Source: an uncultured Roseibium sp. (lineage in GTDB: Bacteria; Pseudomonadota; Alphaproteobacteria; Rhizobiales; Stappiaceae). Taken from it: 64,000 nt of DNA. The notes below the pieces were generated by a model. That model ran no database searches. It was not told the DNA's origin and saw nothing but the letters and a program-made list of their open reading frames with translations. The stretch covers positions 62,001 to 126,000 of the forward strand of contig NZ_CANMNP010000008.1 in assembly GCF_947499295.1 (NCBI RefSeq), in the 5' to 3' direction. Below, in pieces: positions 1-9,543 of the stretch. The position numbers and the translations under genes are program-made. Each line of letters begins with the position of its first letter. The first letter of the stretch is position 1.

Positions 1-1
1 C

Positions 2-286
2 GTGCGCCGCGCAGGCGATGGTGCACCTCTTGCCGGTCAGCGTATTCAGATATGGGCTCACACGACCGAAGGGCATGAACGCGATCCGCAAAGTCACGGC
101 GCAACCCTTACCGATGCCAATGGCAACTTTCGCCTTGAAATGCCGCAGATCGTGCCCGCGTTTGGGCAACCGCACGGTCACCTTGCCTACGATAGCGAGG
201 AGTTTGAAACGGTGTTCCTGCGTCCAATCATGTCAAGCTCGAAGGACACCAGCCTGGAGGCGCATTTCGTCCTTACACCGGCCTGA
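2..286 (+). CDS. Intradiol ring-cleavage dioxygenase-like protein, C-terminal part (5' end outside window)
   Basis: Open from the left edge to a TGA at 284-286, so only the last ~94 residues are present. The stretch PLAGQRIQIW, then a DANGNFRLEMP segment and GQPHGHLAYD, resembles the beta-sandwich core of intradiol (catechol/protocatechuate-type) dioxygenases, in which a late histidine helps bind iron. The metal-binding tyrosines would lie mostly upstream, so whether it is a true dioxygenase cannot be judged. The next gene, a ferric-reductase-like membrane protein, starts about 20 bp downstream, which suggests co-transcription. Family assignment is moderate; substrate unknown. Confidence 0.6.
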   Translation: MRRAGDGAPLAGQRIQIWAHTTEGHERDPQSHGATLTDANGNFRLEMPQIVPAFGQPHGHLAYDSEEFETVFLRPIMSSSKDTSLEAHFVLTPA

Positions 287-307
287 CCCGACTTGGGGCT
301 TCCTGAG

Positions 308-919
308 ATGAGCCGGATGCGCGGTTACCTGGTCTGGGGCGTGCTGGTGATTGTTATCGCGATACCGATTTTGGCCGCTGCAACAAGCCCACTGCTTGCC
401 TGGCGGCAACCCGTTTACATTGTTGCCGGATTTGCCGGTGTTGCGGGCATGGCCCTTCTCTTGGTTCAGCCTCTTCTTGCAGGCGGCTATCTGCCCGGGC
501 TTGCCGGCACGCGCGGGCGGCGGCTCCACCGCTATACCGGGACACTGCTGATTGCCGCTGTCCTGCTCCACGTTGGCGGGCTTTGGATCACCAGCCCACC
601 GGATGTTGTCGACGCCTTGCTGTTTCGTTCTCCAACGCCGTTTTCCGTATGGGGTGTTCTTGCCATGTGGGCTGTTCTGACCGCAGCCTTTCTTGCCGGG
701 TTTCGACGCCGCCTGCGGTTGACGGTGCGCTCGTGGCGACGTGCCCACACAATCCTGGCGATAGTCATTGTCACCGGTAGTGTGGTTCATGCTCTTTTGA
801 TCGAAGGAACGATGGAAGTCATGACGAAGTTCGCTCTGTGTGCTCTTGTCGTTATCGCGACAGTGAAAGTCATCGTGGACCTCAAGGTCTGGACGAAACG
901 GCCGCCGCGCGAAGTCTGA
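308..919 (+). CDS. Ferric reductase-like transmembrane domain protein
   Basis: About 203 residues from ATG 308; an in-frame TTG at 293 is possible but less likely. Five to six hydrophobic segments are evident. RRLHRYTG followed by a histidine in the next helix (LLHVGG), and RRAHTILA with a later VVHALL, give two pairs of intramembrane histidines as expected for heme b ligands in the ferric-reductase/MsrQ-like superfamily. No C-terminal FAD/NAD domain is present, so it would pass electrons to or from a partner protein. It follows the dioxygenase-like gene closely. The family is likely; the redox partner is unknown. Confidence 0.72.
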   Translation: MSRMRGYLVWGVLVIVIAIPILAAATSPLLAWRQPVYIVAGFAGVAGMALLLVQPLLAGGYLPGLAGTRGRRLHRYTGTLLIAAVLLHVGGLWITSPPDVVDALLFRSPTPFSVWGVLAMWAVLTAAFLAGFRRRLRLTVRSWRRAHTILAIVIVTGSVVHALLIEGTMEVMTKFALCALVVIATVKVIVDLKVWTKRPPREV

Positions 920-1128
920 AGCAAGTCATTTTGATCGCTCTAGCCGGCAGCATGTTGCCACTCCGTCGGCTCATGGATCACATGATTGCCGATATGCAGG
1001 GCCAAGAGCTGTCCTAAGACCTTTCGGAAGCGCTTTCGTCCGGTTGAGGATCTTGCCGTGGCCGCGTTGCTATGCTGTGGTCGAGCGTGCGCAGTGCGCG
1101 CGAACCATGCCTGAAGAACGAGCCTTCC

Positions 1129-2310
1129 ATGTTCCGTGATCTCACGTTTCCAGCCACCTATATGGGGCTGCTTGCAGCCTTTGTCGGATACGCGGCCTCC
1201 TTTGCCATTGTGCTTGCCGGCGTAAAATCGATGGGTGCCACCGATGCACAAGCCGCGACCGGACTGTTTTTCGCTACCATCGGCATGGGCATCTGCAGTA
1301 TCTGGCTCCCGGCCGTCACACGGATCCCGGCTGCGGTCGCGTGGTCAACTCCCGGCGCTGCATTTCTTGCGGCAACCGTTGCACTGCCGGGTGGATTTTC
1401 AGAAGCCGTCGGAGCTCTGATCTGTTGCGCCGCGCTAATCGTCGTGACCGGGTTCATCCCGGCACTCGGACGTGTTGTCGCCGCCATTCCGAAACCGATT
1501 GCAAACGGGCTCCTGGCAGGTGTTTTGTTGAAATTATGCTTTGCGCCGGCTTTGGCTCTAGGAACGATCCCCTTGCTTGTGTTGCCTGTCCTTCTGGCCT
1601 GGCTGGCCGGACTTGCCTGGAACAGGCTTGCTGCAATGCCATTTGCCGTCATCGCCTTTGTGATCGTACTTTTCTTGACCGTGAATGGCGACACCGGAAC
1701 CGTCGGCGCGGAAACGCAATGGCTGCCGGCATTTACGCCTGTCATGCCGACCTTTTCCATTCATTCATTTGTTTCCGTCTCTTTGCCGCTCTATCTCGTG
1801 ACCATGGCAGGTCAGAACATTCCGGGCTTCGCCGTTCTGGAGCTGAACAAATACCCGGTCAACCGGCAGCCACTGCTCCAGAAGACAGGGCTGGTGAGTC
1901 TTTTGATCGCACCGTTCGGATCGGTGCCGGTCAACATGTCCGCGATCACCGCTGCAATGATGGCCGGAGAAGATGCCGGACGCGATCCGGCAGGGCGCTA
2001 CTGGGCTGCCATCGTGTCTGGAATTGCCTACACGCTTCTGGCATTTGCTGCTGGACTTGTGACCTCTCTTGCAGGCCTTGCACCGACAGATCTGATCACT
2101 GCGGTTGCGGGGCTGGCGCTGATCCCGGCTTTCGTCAATTCCGTTTCGGCGGCGTTTAGCGATCGTGAGCAACTTGAAGCACCGGCTTTAACATTTCTGA
2201 TCGCAGCCAGCGGAATGATGCTTTTCGGTATCAGCGGCGCGTTCTGGGGCGTCGTTGCCGGTAGCATTGTCTGGGTCGCAAAAGCCGTCGTTAAAAGACA
2301 CACGACGTGA
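1129..2310 (+). CDS. Benzoate/H+ symporter BenE family transporter
   Basis: About 393 residues from ATG 1129. An upstream in-frame start at 1072 would add 19 polar residues that do not look like family sequence. The protein is almost entirely hydrophobic, with about 12 membrane segments and the BenE-like N-terminal half (ATGLFFATIGMG, WSTPGAAFLA, IPKPIANGLLAGVL). BenE proteins import benzoate with protons. The neighbouring dioxygenase-like fragment fits aromatic metabolism, but no benzoate degradation genes are visible, so the substrate remains an inference. Confidence 0.8.
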   Translation: MFRDLTFPATYMGLLAAFVGYAASFAIVLAGVKSMGATDAQAATGLFFATIGMGICSIWLPAVTRIPAAVAWSTPGAAFLAATVALPGGFSEAVGALICCAALIVVTGFIPALGRVVAAIPKPIANGLLAGVLLKLCFAPALALGTIPLLVLPVLLAWLAGLAWNRLAAMPFAVIAFVIVLFLTVNGDTGTVGAETQWLPAFTPVMPTFSIHSFVSVSLPLYLVTMAGQNIPGFAVLELNKYPVNRQPLLQKTGLVSLLIAPFGSVPVNMSAITAAMMAGEDAGRDPAGRYWAAIVSGIAYTLLAFAAGLVTSLAGLAPTDLITAVAGLALIPAFVNSVSAAFSDREQLEAPALTFLIAASGMMLFGISGAFWGVVAGSIVWVAKAVVKRHTT

Positions 2311-2414
2311 ACGAAACGTGATGCGGCGCTCTTGTTAGCGACCTCCTCACGAGAGTTTTGTGTGCATGTGAACGCGTGAATCCGCAGACTGGCATTGGCC
2401 AAACGGAGGATGCC

Positions 2415-3782
2415 ATGCCACTGACGCGTCGCGGATTTACTGGAATGCTTATTGCAGCTGCCGTCACACCTGCACCATTGAGAGCACAGGACGATCCGGT
2501 TCTGGCAGCCCTTCGATCTCCGCTTTACGGTACAAGTTCAGAATTCGCGAAAGGCATGATCTTCTTGCGTGAACGCGGCAGTCCAGACGTCGTGCCCGCG
2601 CTCTTGACCAGCATGCGATTTTCCAGAGGGCGGCAGGGACGGATTGCCGAGGTGATGGACGAATTGGCGGGTCAAAAATTCGGTACCGACTGGTTCGAAT
2701 GGATGCTCTGGCAGGAACGCAACCCGCAGATCATCCCCCATCCGTCACTGATCCCTTTCAAGCGTGAGGTTCTGCTTGGGATAGACGAAAATTTCGACGT
2801 CTTCCTGAAACCGGAGTCTCTGGCTCGCAAGCGGATGAAAATACGGTTTGAGGAAATTGCCTGGGGCGGTGTCCGAAAAGACGGAATTCCTTCCCTCGAC
2901 AACCCTGAACTGCTTCCAGCGGCCAAGGCGGACTATCTCAAGGGCGATGACCTCGTTTTCGGCGTCTCGATCAATGGTGACACCAGGGCCTATCCATTGC
3001 GGATCATGGGCTGGCATGAAATGTTCAATGAAGTCATCGGAGGCGTTCCGGTCGCACTGGCCTACTGCACGCTGTGCGGCTCGGGCATCTTGTTCGAAAC
3101 CAAAGTGAAAGGCCGAAGGAGGCCGCTGGTTTTCGGTTCCTCCGGCTTCCTTTATCGCTCCAACAAGCTGATGTTCGACCGGGAAACCCATTCGCTATGG
3201 AACCAATACACCGGTAAACCGGTGGTCGGTCCGCTGGTGGACAGTGGCATTGAATTGAAGCAGCGTCCCGTCGTGATAACAAGCTGGGATGCCTGGAAGG
3301 CCTCCCATCCCAAAACCCGGGTGCTGTCTCTGAACACCGGCCATCGACGCGACTACGGCTCAGGCGTCGTTTACCAGGACTATTTTTCCTCTGCCGAGCT
3401 CATGTTTCCAGCGCTGGTTGATCAATCACGGCATCGCCAGAAAGACTATGTCTTCGCAGTCCGCCAGTTCGGGGCTGCCAGAGCTTGGCCGCTGGATGCC
3501 TTTGAAGAGAAATCGATTATCAACGACGCGATTGCACAAACGCCTCTCGTCCTGATCGGCAATCCCTCAAAACGCACCGTGCGCGCCTATGAGCGCGGGC
3601 CTCATCGATTTCAGCAACGCGGCGAAGAGCTTCTCGATGATACCGGTCTGGCATGGACCGTGACAGAAACCGCGCTGGAACGTTCAGACGGGAAGAAACT
3701 CCCCCGTGTGGCAGGTCATATCTCCTATTGGTTCGCATGGGACAATTATCTGGGTGATGCCGCAACCATCTATGGCGGTTAA
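2415..3782 (+). CDS. DUF3179 domain-containing exported protein
   Basis: About 455 residues from ATG 2415, with GGAGGA 5 bp upstream. The N-terminus (TRRGF, then a short hydrophobic stretch ending near APLRAQ) looks like a Tat or Sec signal. The conserved DUF3179 core is visible as VALAYCTLCGSG (Cys218, Cys221), then FGSSGFLYRSN and MFDRETHSLWNQ. The biochemical role of DUF3179 is not established; the CxxC might bind metal or be redox-active. Unrelated to its neighbours as far as can be seen. Confidence 0.8.
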   Translation: MPLTRRGFTGMLIAAAVTPAPLRAQDDPVLAALRSPLYGTSSEFAKGMIFLRERGSPDVVPALLTSMRFSRGRQGRIAEVMDELAGQKFGTDWFEWMLWQERNPQIIPHPSLIPFKREVLLGIDENFDVFLKPESLARKRMKIRFEEIAWGGVRKDGIPSLDNPELLPAAKADYLKGDDLVFGVSINGDTRAYPLRIMGWHEMFNEVIGGVPVALAYCTLCGSGILFETKVKGRRRPLVFGSSGFLYRSNKLMFDRETHSLWNQYTGKPVVGPLVDSGIELKQRPVVITSWDAWKASHPKTRVLSLNTGHRRDYGSGVVYQDYFSSAELMFPALVDQSRHRQKDYVFAVRQFGAARAWPLDAFEEKSIINDAIAQTPLVLIGNPSKRTVRAYERGPHRFQQRGEELLDDTGLAWTVTETALERSDGKKLPRVAGHISYWFAWDNYLGDAATIYGG

Positions 3783-4173
3783 CGGCTTGATCTATCGAAG
3801 CTTCCCTTCAAACAGGATGGTAGAAGCAATCTGAACAGCAACGTCACCTGCAGTCGCTGCAACAGCAGTCTTTAGATCTCACATATGGTCGATCTGCCTA
3901 ACTTGAATGCAATTCAAGAAATACAACCTGCACAGCAAATATTAGCGATGGCACCACACCTTACGGGTTGTACTCAAGATACGAATTTGCCCCTGAATTC
4001 GACATACCTGCTCAAAAATAAGTTATTGGAGAAATAATACTGATAATTCGCATTGATTTCACAGAAATTCGCCCGATTTAGCCGTTACCAGACTCTGAAA
4101 ATCGCTGACAATGCAAGTTTCCCGAGTATCTGAGCGCAGAAAATCATCTGGGTTCCATCTGTGGAGAGATTCT
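3783..4173. other. AT-rich intergenic region upstream of TRAP operon
   Basis: No convincing gene. It is visibly more AT-rich than its surroundings. It holds a perfect 7-bp inverted repeat at 3902-3918 and several AATTCG-type words (about 3985-4075), so it probably carries the promoter and operators of the downstream TAXI transporter genes. Confidence 0.5.
3902..3918. promoter_or_regulatory. Inverted repeat CTTGAAT-N3-ATTCAAG, candidate operator
   Basis: Perfect 7-bp arms separated by 3 bp, about 255 bp upstream of the TAXI binding-protein start. The symmetry suits a dimeric regulator, but none is encoded nearby, so this is only a candidate. Confidence 0.3.
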
Positions 4174-5190
4174 ATGACTTCAAAAAGCAAGGCAGGACTT
4201 TTGAACGTTTTCTCTAGGTGCGCACCAGCGCCGCTGGTGGCGGCACTGACCATTGGTCTGCTCGTCCCGGCGGCAGTGGCGGAAGACCGCAGCGACTGGC
4301 CGACAAGCTTCTCGGTCGGAACGGCAAGTCAGGGCGGAACCTATTTCGTATATGGCTCAGGCTGGACAAATCTTGTTTCAGATCAGCTTGGCATCCCGGG
4401 CGGAGCCGAGGTCACCGCCGGACCGGTACAGAATGCAGCGCTTGTCCAAACCGGTGACCTCGATTTCGGCATGGTCACCATGGGGCCGGCATTCGACGCG
4501 ATCAACGGTGAAAGCGCTCTTGCGCCAGGACTGAAACATGATCAGATCCGGGCGATCTTCCCGATGTACAAGACCGCATTCCATATCATGACCCTGGAAA
4601 GTTCCGGCATCGACAGCATCGATGACATTCCGGAAGGCGCAACTGTAGGCTTTGGGCCGGTTGGCGGCACCCCTGGAACGTACTGGCCACGGTTCTTTGA
4701 TACGTTCGGCAAGTCCGTGACTGCGCGCCACGGAGGAGCAGCAGACCTTGCCGGCCAACTTCAGGACGGCTTGATTGATGTCTACACTTGGGCAGCAGGG
4801 GTCCCCTTCCCGGCATTCTCGCAAGTCGAAGCGCAGGCTGACGTCAATTTCATCGGCATGACGGACGATCAGGCCAAACAGATCGCAGCGGACCATCCGG
4901 TGTCTCTTTTCACTATCCCGGCCGGAACTTACCCGTCCCAATCCGAAGATCATGCGAGCGTTTCCATGTGGAACTTCGCGATCGCGCGCGCTGATCTTCC
5001 GGACGACTTTGTCTATGCAGTCGTCGATGCGGTGATGAGCAACAATCCAAGGATGCTCGACATTCACAAGGCAGCCATCGAAACCCTGCCGGAAAACTAC
5101 GACAAGAACGCATTCATTCCCTGGCACCCGGGAGCTGTTCGCTGGTTCAAGGAGAATGGCTTCGAGATCGACCCAGCCCTTGGCGGCTAA
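4174..5190 (+). CDS. TAXI family TRAP transporter solute-binding subunit
   Basis: About 338 residues from ATG 4174, preceded by GGAGAG; a longer in-frame start at 4111 lacks an RBS. A signal peptide runs to about AAVAED, followed by the TAXI-type opening VGTASQGGTYFVYGSGW. Periplasmic TAXI proteins deliver substrate to fused TRAP permeases. Known TAXI ligands include glutamate and other organic acids, but the ligand cannot be read from this sequence. The permease follows after a 91-bp gap containing a strong hairpin. Confidence 0.9.
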   Translation: MTSKSKAGLLNVFSRCAPAPLVAALTIGLLVPAAVAEDRSDWPTSFSVGTASQGGTYFVYGSGWTNLVSDQLGIPGGAEVTAGPVQNAALVQTGDLDFGMVTMGPAFDAINGESALAPGLKHDQIRAIFPMYKTAFHIMTLESSGIDSIDDIPEGATVGFGPVGGTPGTYWPRFFDTFGKSVTARHGGAADLAGQLQDGLIDVYTWAAGVPFPAFSQVEAQADVNFIGMTDDQAKQIAADHPVSLFTIPAGTYPSQSEDHASVSMWNFAIARADLPDDFVYAVVDAVMSNNPRMLDIHKAAIETLPENYDKNAFIPWHPGAVRWFKENGFEIDPALGG

Positions 5191-5223
5191 GCGATCCGGA
5201 ACACGATAGATAATTGCCTTTAT

Positions 5224-5249
5224 CCCGGGCCGCATGACAGTGGCCCGGG
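5224..5249 (+). promoter_or_regulatory. Intercistronic stem-loop between TRAP genes
   Basis: CCCGGGCC (5224-5231), a 10-nt loop, then GGCCCGGG (5242-5249), with no U-tract. It lies between the binding-protein and permease genes and just before the preferred permease start, as expected of an mRNA-stabilising or attenuating hairpin that keeps the binding protein in excess. Confidence 0.6.
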
Positions 5250-5281
5250 TATACTATGTGCCAGATCGAGACCGAAACGTC

Positions 5282-7411
5282 ATGTCCGACCCGATTGACC
5301 CCGTTCCCGCCCAACAGGGTGAAGCTACCAGCCGCGCCTTGCAGGGTTGGCAGGGGAAATTGTTCGGTCTTCTGTGTGTGCTTTACGCAGCCTGGCATCT
5401 TTACAGTCTCAACATCGCACCCCTGGAGACCTGGCTTTTTCGCATTCTTCACATTTGCGGAGCCCTCGTTCTCGGGTTCGGGCTGACGGGAGTGCTCATC
5501 ACCGGGCCTGACAATCGCCTGCGTAAAGTCACGATGGAACGGGTCATTGCGCTCGCCGCCGGACTGCCGGTGATTTATGCACTCGTGCTGACCGTTTACG
5601 GTGTCATTCAATATTGGAACTCGGGGACCGTCGAGAACGCCGACACGACCTTTGCCTATTTCGGGATATCGCTCGCTGTCGGCACGCTGTTTGCGATTGT
5701 TGCCGGCTGGTTCATACGCGGCAAAGAAGGCCATATTTCCCCGATCGACTGGGTTCTGGTGCTGGCCAGTATTGCATCGACCGGTTTCATCGCTCTCAGT
5801 CTAGATGCCTTGAACTTGAGACTGCGCGCGGGCACGCCATTTGCCGATCCGCAAAATGCCTGGGCCGCATTTGTTGCCATGGCGCTCATGCTGGAACTTA
5901 CACGCCGTGTCGCGGGTCTCGCCCTGGTAGCGATTGCAGCAATATTTGTCGGATATGCCTTTTTGGGGCCCTGGCTACCCGGATTTCTGGAACACCGCGG
6001 GTACGATGCAAAGCGGTTTTTCAGCTACGTTTTCACCGACAACGGTATTCTCGGCCCGACAACCGCCGTCTCCTCCACCTACATCATTCTTTTCATCATT
6101 TTCGCGGCCTTCCTTCAAAGCTCAAAGGTCGGCGATTATTTCGTCAACCTGGCCTTTGCAACAGCTGGCCGGGCACGCGGCGGGCCAGCCAAAGTTGCCG
6201 TGTTCGCTTCCGGACTGATGGGAATGATCAATGGCACTTCTGCCGGTAACGTTGTGTCGACAGGCTCGCTGACGATCCCGCTGATGAAGCGTGTGGGATA
6301 CCGCCCACAATCGGCAGGCGCAATCGAGGCTGCTGCCTCAACCGGTGGCCAGATCATGCCCCCTATCATGGGTGCTGGTGCCTTCATTATGGCCGAGATC
6401 ACGGGAATTCCATATACGGACCTCGTCATCGCAGCACTGATCCCGTCCGTCCTCTATTTTGTCTCTATCTATTTTATGGTCGATTTCGAGGCGAAGCGTC
6501 TTGGCATGCGCGGCATGACCAATGACGAAGTGCCCAAATTCAGGAAACTCGCCAAGCAGGCATTTCTGTTCCTGCCGATATTCATTCTGGTCGGCTCTCT
6601 TTTCCTTGGTTATTCGGTGATCCGTGCAGGCACGCTTGCGATTGCGTCTGCCGCTGTCGTGAGCTGGCTCACCCCGTTTCGTATGGGCCCGCTCCAGATC
6701 ATCGAAGCCCTGCGCAATGCGTCTCAGATGTCCATCCAGATCATTACGGTCTGTGCTACGGCTGGCATCATTGTCGGCGTGATTTCATTGACAGGCGTCG
6801 GCGCCAGGTTCTCTTCTCTGCTGTTCGAACTCGCAGAGACCAGCAAACTGCTCGCGCTGATATTCGCGATGATCATCTCGATCATTCTGGGCATGGGTAT
6901 GCCGACGACCGCAGCTTATGCGGTTGCCGCCTCGGTGGTGGCACCCGGCCTGATCGAACTCGGCATTGAGCCGCTGATTGCGCATTTCTTCGTGTTCTAT
7001 TTTGCGGTCGTCTCCGCGATTACTCCGCCGGTGGCGCTTGCCGCCTATGCGGGCGCTGCCATTGCAGGAGCAGAGCCCATGCGCACATCGGTGACGGCAT
7101 TCAGGGTCGGCCTGGCCGCGTTTATCGTACCGTACATGTTCTTCTACAGCCCCGGTCTTCTGATGGAGGCCAGCTGGATAGAAATCATCCGCAATGCAAT
7201 TACCGCCATCATCGGCGTCTATTTCCTGTCTGGCGCCGTTCAGGGCTATCTGATGAGCCCCCTTGCCCCGATCTGGCGTATACTGCTTCTGGGAGCCGCC
7301 CTTTGCATGATTTCCGGCGATTGGCGTACCGACGTGATCGGCATCGTACTCGGCGCTGCGCTTTGGTTTAAATCGCGTCATGATGTTGAACACGTCACCA
7401 GGGAAGCCTGA
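5282..7411 (+). CDS. TRAP transporter fused permease subunit (TAXI type)
   Basis: About 709 residues from ATG 5282; the alternative ATG at 5234 lies inside the preceding hairpin loop and is disfavoured. The protein has many membrane segments, and the large-subunit (DctM-like) part carries typical motifs: GMINGTSAGNVVSTGSLTIP, AAASTGGQIMPP, GMGMPTTAAYAVAAS and AITPPVALAAYAGA. In this family the small (4 TM) and large (12 TM) subunits are fused. It works with the TAXI binding protein just upstream, probably as a Na+-driven importer. Confidence 0.92.
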   Translation: MSDPIDPVPAQQGEATSRALQGWQGKLFGLLCVLYAAWHLYSLNIAPLETWLFRILHICGALVLGFGLTGVLITGPDNRLRKVTMERVIALAAGLPVIYALVLTVYGVIQYWNSGTVENADTTFAYFGISLAVGTLFAIVAGWFIRGKEGHISPIDWVLVLASIASTGFIALSLDALNLRLRAGTPFADPQNAWAAFVAMALMLELTRRVAGLALVAIAAIFVGYAFLGPWLPGFLEHRGYDAKRFFSYVFTDNGILGPTTAVSSTYIILFIIFAAFLQSSKVGDYFVNLAFATAGRARGGPAKVAVFASGLMGMINGTSAGNVVSTGSLTIPLMKRVGYRPQSAGAIEAAASTGGQIMPPIMGAGAFIMAEITGIPYTDLVIAALIPSVLYFVSIYFMVDFEAKRLGMRGMTNDEVPKFRKLAKQAFLFLPIFILVGSLFLGYSVIRAGTLAIASAAVVSWLTPFRMGPLQIIEALRNASQMSIQIITVCATAGIIVGVISLTGVGARFSSLLFELAETSKLLALIFAMIISIILGMGMPTTAAYAVAASVVAPGLIELGIEPLIAHFFVFYFAVVSAITPPVALAAYAGAAIAGAEPMRTSVTAFRVGLAAFIVPYMFFYSPGLLMEASWIEIIRNAITAIIGVYFLSGAVQGYLMSPLAPIWRILLLGAALCMISGDWRTDVIGIVLGAALWFKSRHDVEHVTREA

Positions 7412-7468
7412 TATTCGGGCAGGCTAATTTACACGCTCGTCTGTCGCTTGAAAGACCTGAAAACCGCC

Positions 7469-8062
7469 TTATCGCAGGAAAGCCGCCATCTCCTTCCTTG
7501 CCTTGGCAAGGTAGTTCTGACGGCTCTCCTGGGTCGAGCTGTCCATCTTGTAGTGTGCCAGATAACGTGTCTTGCAACGCGGTTTTGCAAGAAGCTTGAT
7601 GCCGCGCATGATGGTTTTGCGCCCAGGTTCTCCAACAAACTTGGACACAAACCAACTTGCCCCACAGGTCGTCACGATCCCGATGCGCGAGATATTCTGC
7701 ATGTTGGGCCGCAAGTCCTCAGTCGCGGTCGGCATGATGAACGTCTCATGCGGCACCCACACCCGTTCCAACCACCCTTTCAGCATTGCCGGAAGACCGA
7801 ACCACCAGGTTGGATAAATGAACACGATCGCCTCGCACCACTTGATATCAGCCAGATCCTGCGCAATCGGTACGGTATTCGACTGCGGTGTGTGATAGCC
7901 ACGCCGTTCCTGCGCACTCATGACCGGGTCGAATTCTCTCGCATAAAGATCCGTCAGGCGCACATCGTGGCTGTCTTCCTCAAGGGCGCTGATAACGGTC
8001 TTGCACAGCGCAGCATTGAAGCTTTCTTCACAGGGATGACAGTAAACGACAAGAACGCGCAT
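7469..8062 (-). CDS. NAD(P)H-dependent flavodoxin-fold oxidoreductase
   Basis: About 197 residues from ATG 8062, preceded by TTAAGG; an in-frame extension to 8089 is unlikely. It starts with MRVLVVYCHPCEESFNAAL and has IYPTWWFGLPAMLKGWLERVW, both characteristic of the NQO/KefF-like flavodoxin-fold (FMN or FAD) family. It probably carries out two-electron reduction of quinones or similar compounds. It lies 74 bp downstream of the FAD oxidoreductase and may be the last gene of the ABC transporter/amidohydrolase operon. Confidence 0.82.
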   Translation of the reverse strand: MRVLVVYCHPCEESFNAALCKTVISALEEDSHDVRLTDLYAREFDPVMSAQERRGYHTPQSNTVPIAQDLADIKWCEAIVFIYPTWWFGLPAMLKGWLERVWVPHETFIMPTATEDLRPNMQNISRIGIVTTCGASWFVSKFVGEPGRKTIMRGIKLLAKPRCKTRYLAHYKMDSSTQESRQNYLAKARKEMAAFLR

Positions 8063-8136
8063 GCGCTTGGCCTTAAGGAACAACAACATGCAGGCAGAAT
8101 GAACAAGCCGCCTGCGTCACTTTCGTAAGCCGCCAC

Positions 8137-9543
8137 TCAGCCTCGCTGAAGACCGGGAAACAGGAAAACCTTGCCACTTGTGTAGTCGTAGTCCGGGTTC
8201 TCCCAGGCAATCATCTTGCCCGGATTGAGCAGCCCTTTGGGGTCTGCCTCCTGCTTGAAGGCCAGCTGAACCGCGTCTGTCTGTTTCATGCCGCCTTCTT
8301 CCAGCGTGTAGCGGTGTGGATTGAAAATCGGGCAGCCGTTCTCCTCATGCATCCGGATGATCTCATTCAGCCTTTCTTCGCTGGTGTAGCGCACGATTGG
8401 CAATCCGAAACAGGTGATGTCGCCGTCAAAACGGACATATTCCAGGTGTCCCGGCACCTCATCGCCGAACAGTTCCTGCATCTTCCCGACCAGTTCAACC
8501 TGGTTCGGAAACGGATAAAGAACCTGGAGATAAGTGATCTCAGGATCGACCCGCAGACCGCGCAATGTCGTGTGGTTCCAGGAAAGTTCATAGGCTGGAG
8601 GAAGCCGCCTCAGATCCTCTTCGTTTGCCTTGTCGGAACGATAAAGCACCGCCCCGCCGGACTGACGCGCGACGAACGCCTCAAACGCCGCCATGGCAAA
8701 GGGAGCCACCATCAACACCGCGACAGACTGATCCTTGCGAATGAACTTCTGGTGCCGCAGGAAATAGTCGTGCGGAACCGGCGCGGCCACGGGCGCTATA
8801 TTCTTGGTCAACAGGCCATCCTGATTGGCCATGGTGTCGGAAAACCTGACCGCATCCATAAAGTCATCAAAGCCGACCAGAACATCAACCCAGTCGTAAC
8901 TTGCGGTCAACGGCATCTCGATCTCGGTTATGATGCCGTTGGTGCCATAGGCATGCATCACCTTCTGCAGATCGTCACCCGTCATCTCCAGAATTTGAGG
9001 ATCGGCCTCCATCGTGATGACCCGCAACCGAATGACATTGCCAAGATCCCTGAGGCCGCCCCAGTTGATCGAGCCGACCCCGCCCGAACCACCGGCAATA
9101 AAGCCGCCGATGGTGGCTGTCCTGTAGGTGGACGGATGCATCCGCAATTCCTGTCCGGACTGTTCGCGGGCAACCTTGTCGATGTCGGACATGATGGCTC
9201 CGGCTTCAACGACAACCGAACCTGTCTTGACTTCCTTGACGGCCGCCATATCCGCCATGTTGAGTACAACACCGCCCGACAGCGGCATGGCCTGTCCGTA
9301 GTTGCCGGTTCCAGCGCCCCGCGTTGTCACCGGTATGTCGGCTGCAAAGCAGGCCTTCAGAACACGGATGATTTCGTCTTCCGTTTTCGGGGTCACGATC
9401 AGGTCGCCGGTAACATCCTCCAGCTGCTTCTTCAGGACCGGCGAATACCAGAAAAAATCGCGGCTCTTCTGCTTTACGATTTGCTGGTTGTCCTCGATCT
9501 TGAGGCCGTCAAGATCGGCTTTTAATGCAGCAATGGCGCTCAT
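8137..9543 (-). CDS. FAD-binding oxidoreductase (PCMH/VAO type)
   Basis: 468 residues. The N-terminal FAD-binding domain has VTTRGAGTGNYGQAMPLSGGVVLNM, the usual PP-loop pattern, and ATIGGFIAGGSGGVGSINWG. The C-terminus ends with FNPHRYTLEEGG and LLNPGKMI, as in glycolate oxidase GlcD/D-2-hydroxyacid dehydrogenase-like enzymes. Its ATG overlaps the stop of the upstream amidohydrolase by 4 bp, implying translational coupling and a shared pathway. It may oxidise a hydroxy acid formed from the imported compound; the substrate is unknown. Confidence 0.85.
   Translation of the reverse strand: MSAIAALKADLDGLKIEDNQQIVKQKSRDFFWYSPVLKKQLEDVTGDLIVTPKTEDEIIRVLKACFAADIPVTTRGAGTGNYGQAMPLSGGVVLNMADMAAVKEVKTGSVVVEAGAIMSDIDKVAREQSGQELRMHPSTYRTATIGGFIAGGSGGVGSINWGGLRDLGNVIRLRVITMEADPQILEMTGDDLQKVMHAYGTNGIITEIEMPLTASYDWVDVLVGFDDFMDAVRFSDTMANQDGLLTKNIAPVAAPVPHDYFLRHQKFIRKDQSVAVLMVAPFAMAAFEAFVARQSGGAVLYRSDKANEEDLRRLPPAYELSWNHTTLRGLRVDPEITYLQVLYPFPNQVELVGKMQELFGDEVPGHLEYVRFDGDITCFGLPIVRYTSEERLNEIIRMHEENGCPIFNPHRYTLEEGGMKQTDAVQLAFKQEADPKGLLNPGKMIAWENPDYDYTSGKVFLFPGLQRG

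Noticed and set aside
4378..5235. 285-codon minus-strand frame
   Set aside because: Antisense to the TAXI binding protein gene; no family-like sequence.
8314..9525. 403-codon plus-strand frame
   Set aside because: Antisense to the FAD oxidoreductase; no motif or RBS.
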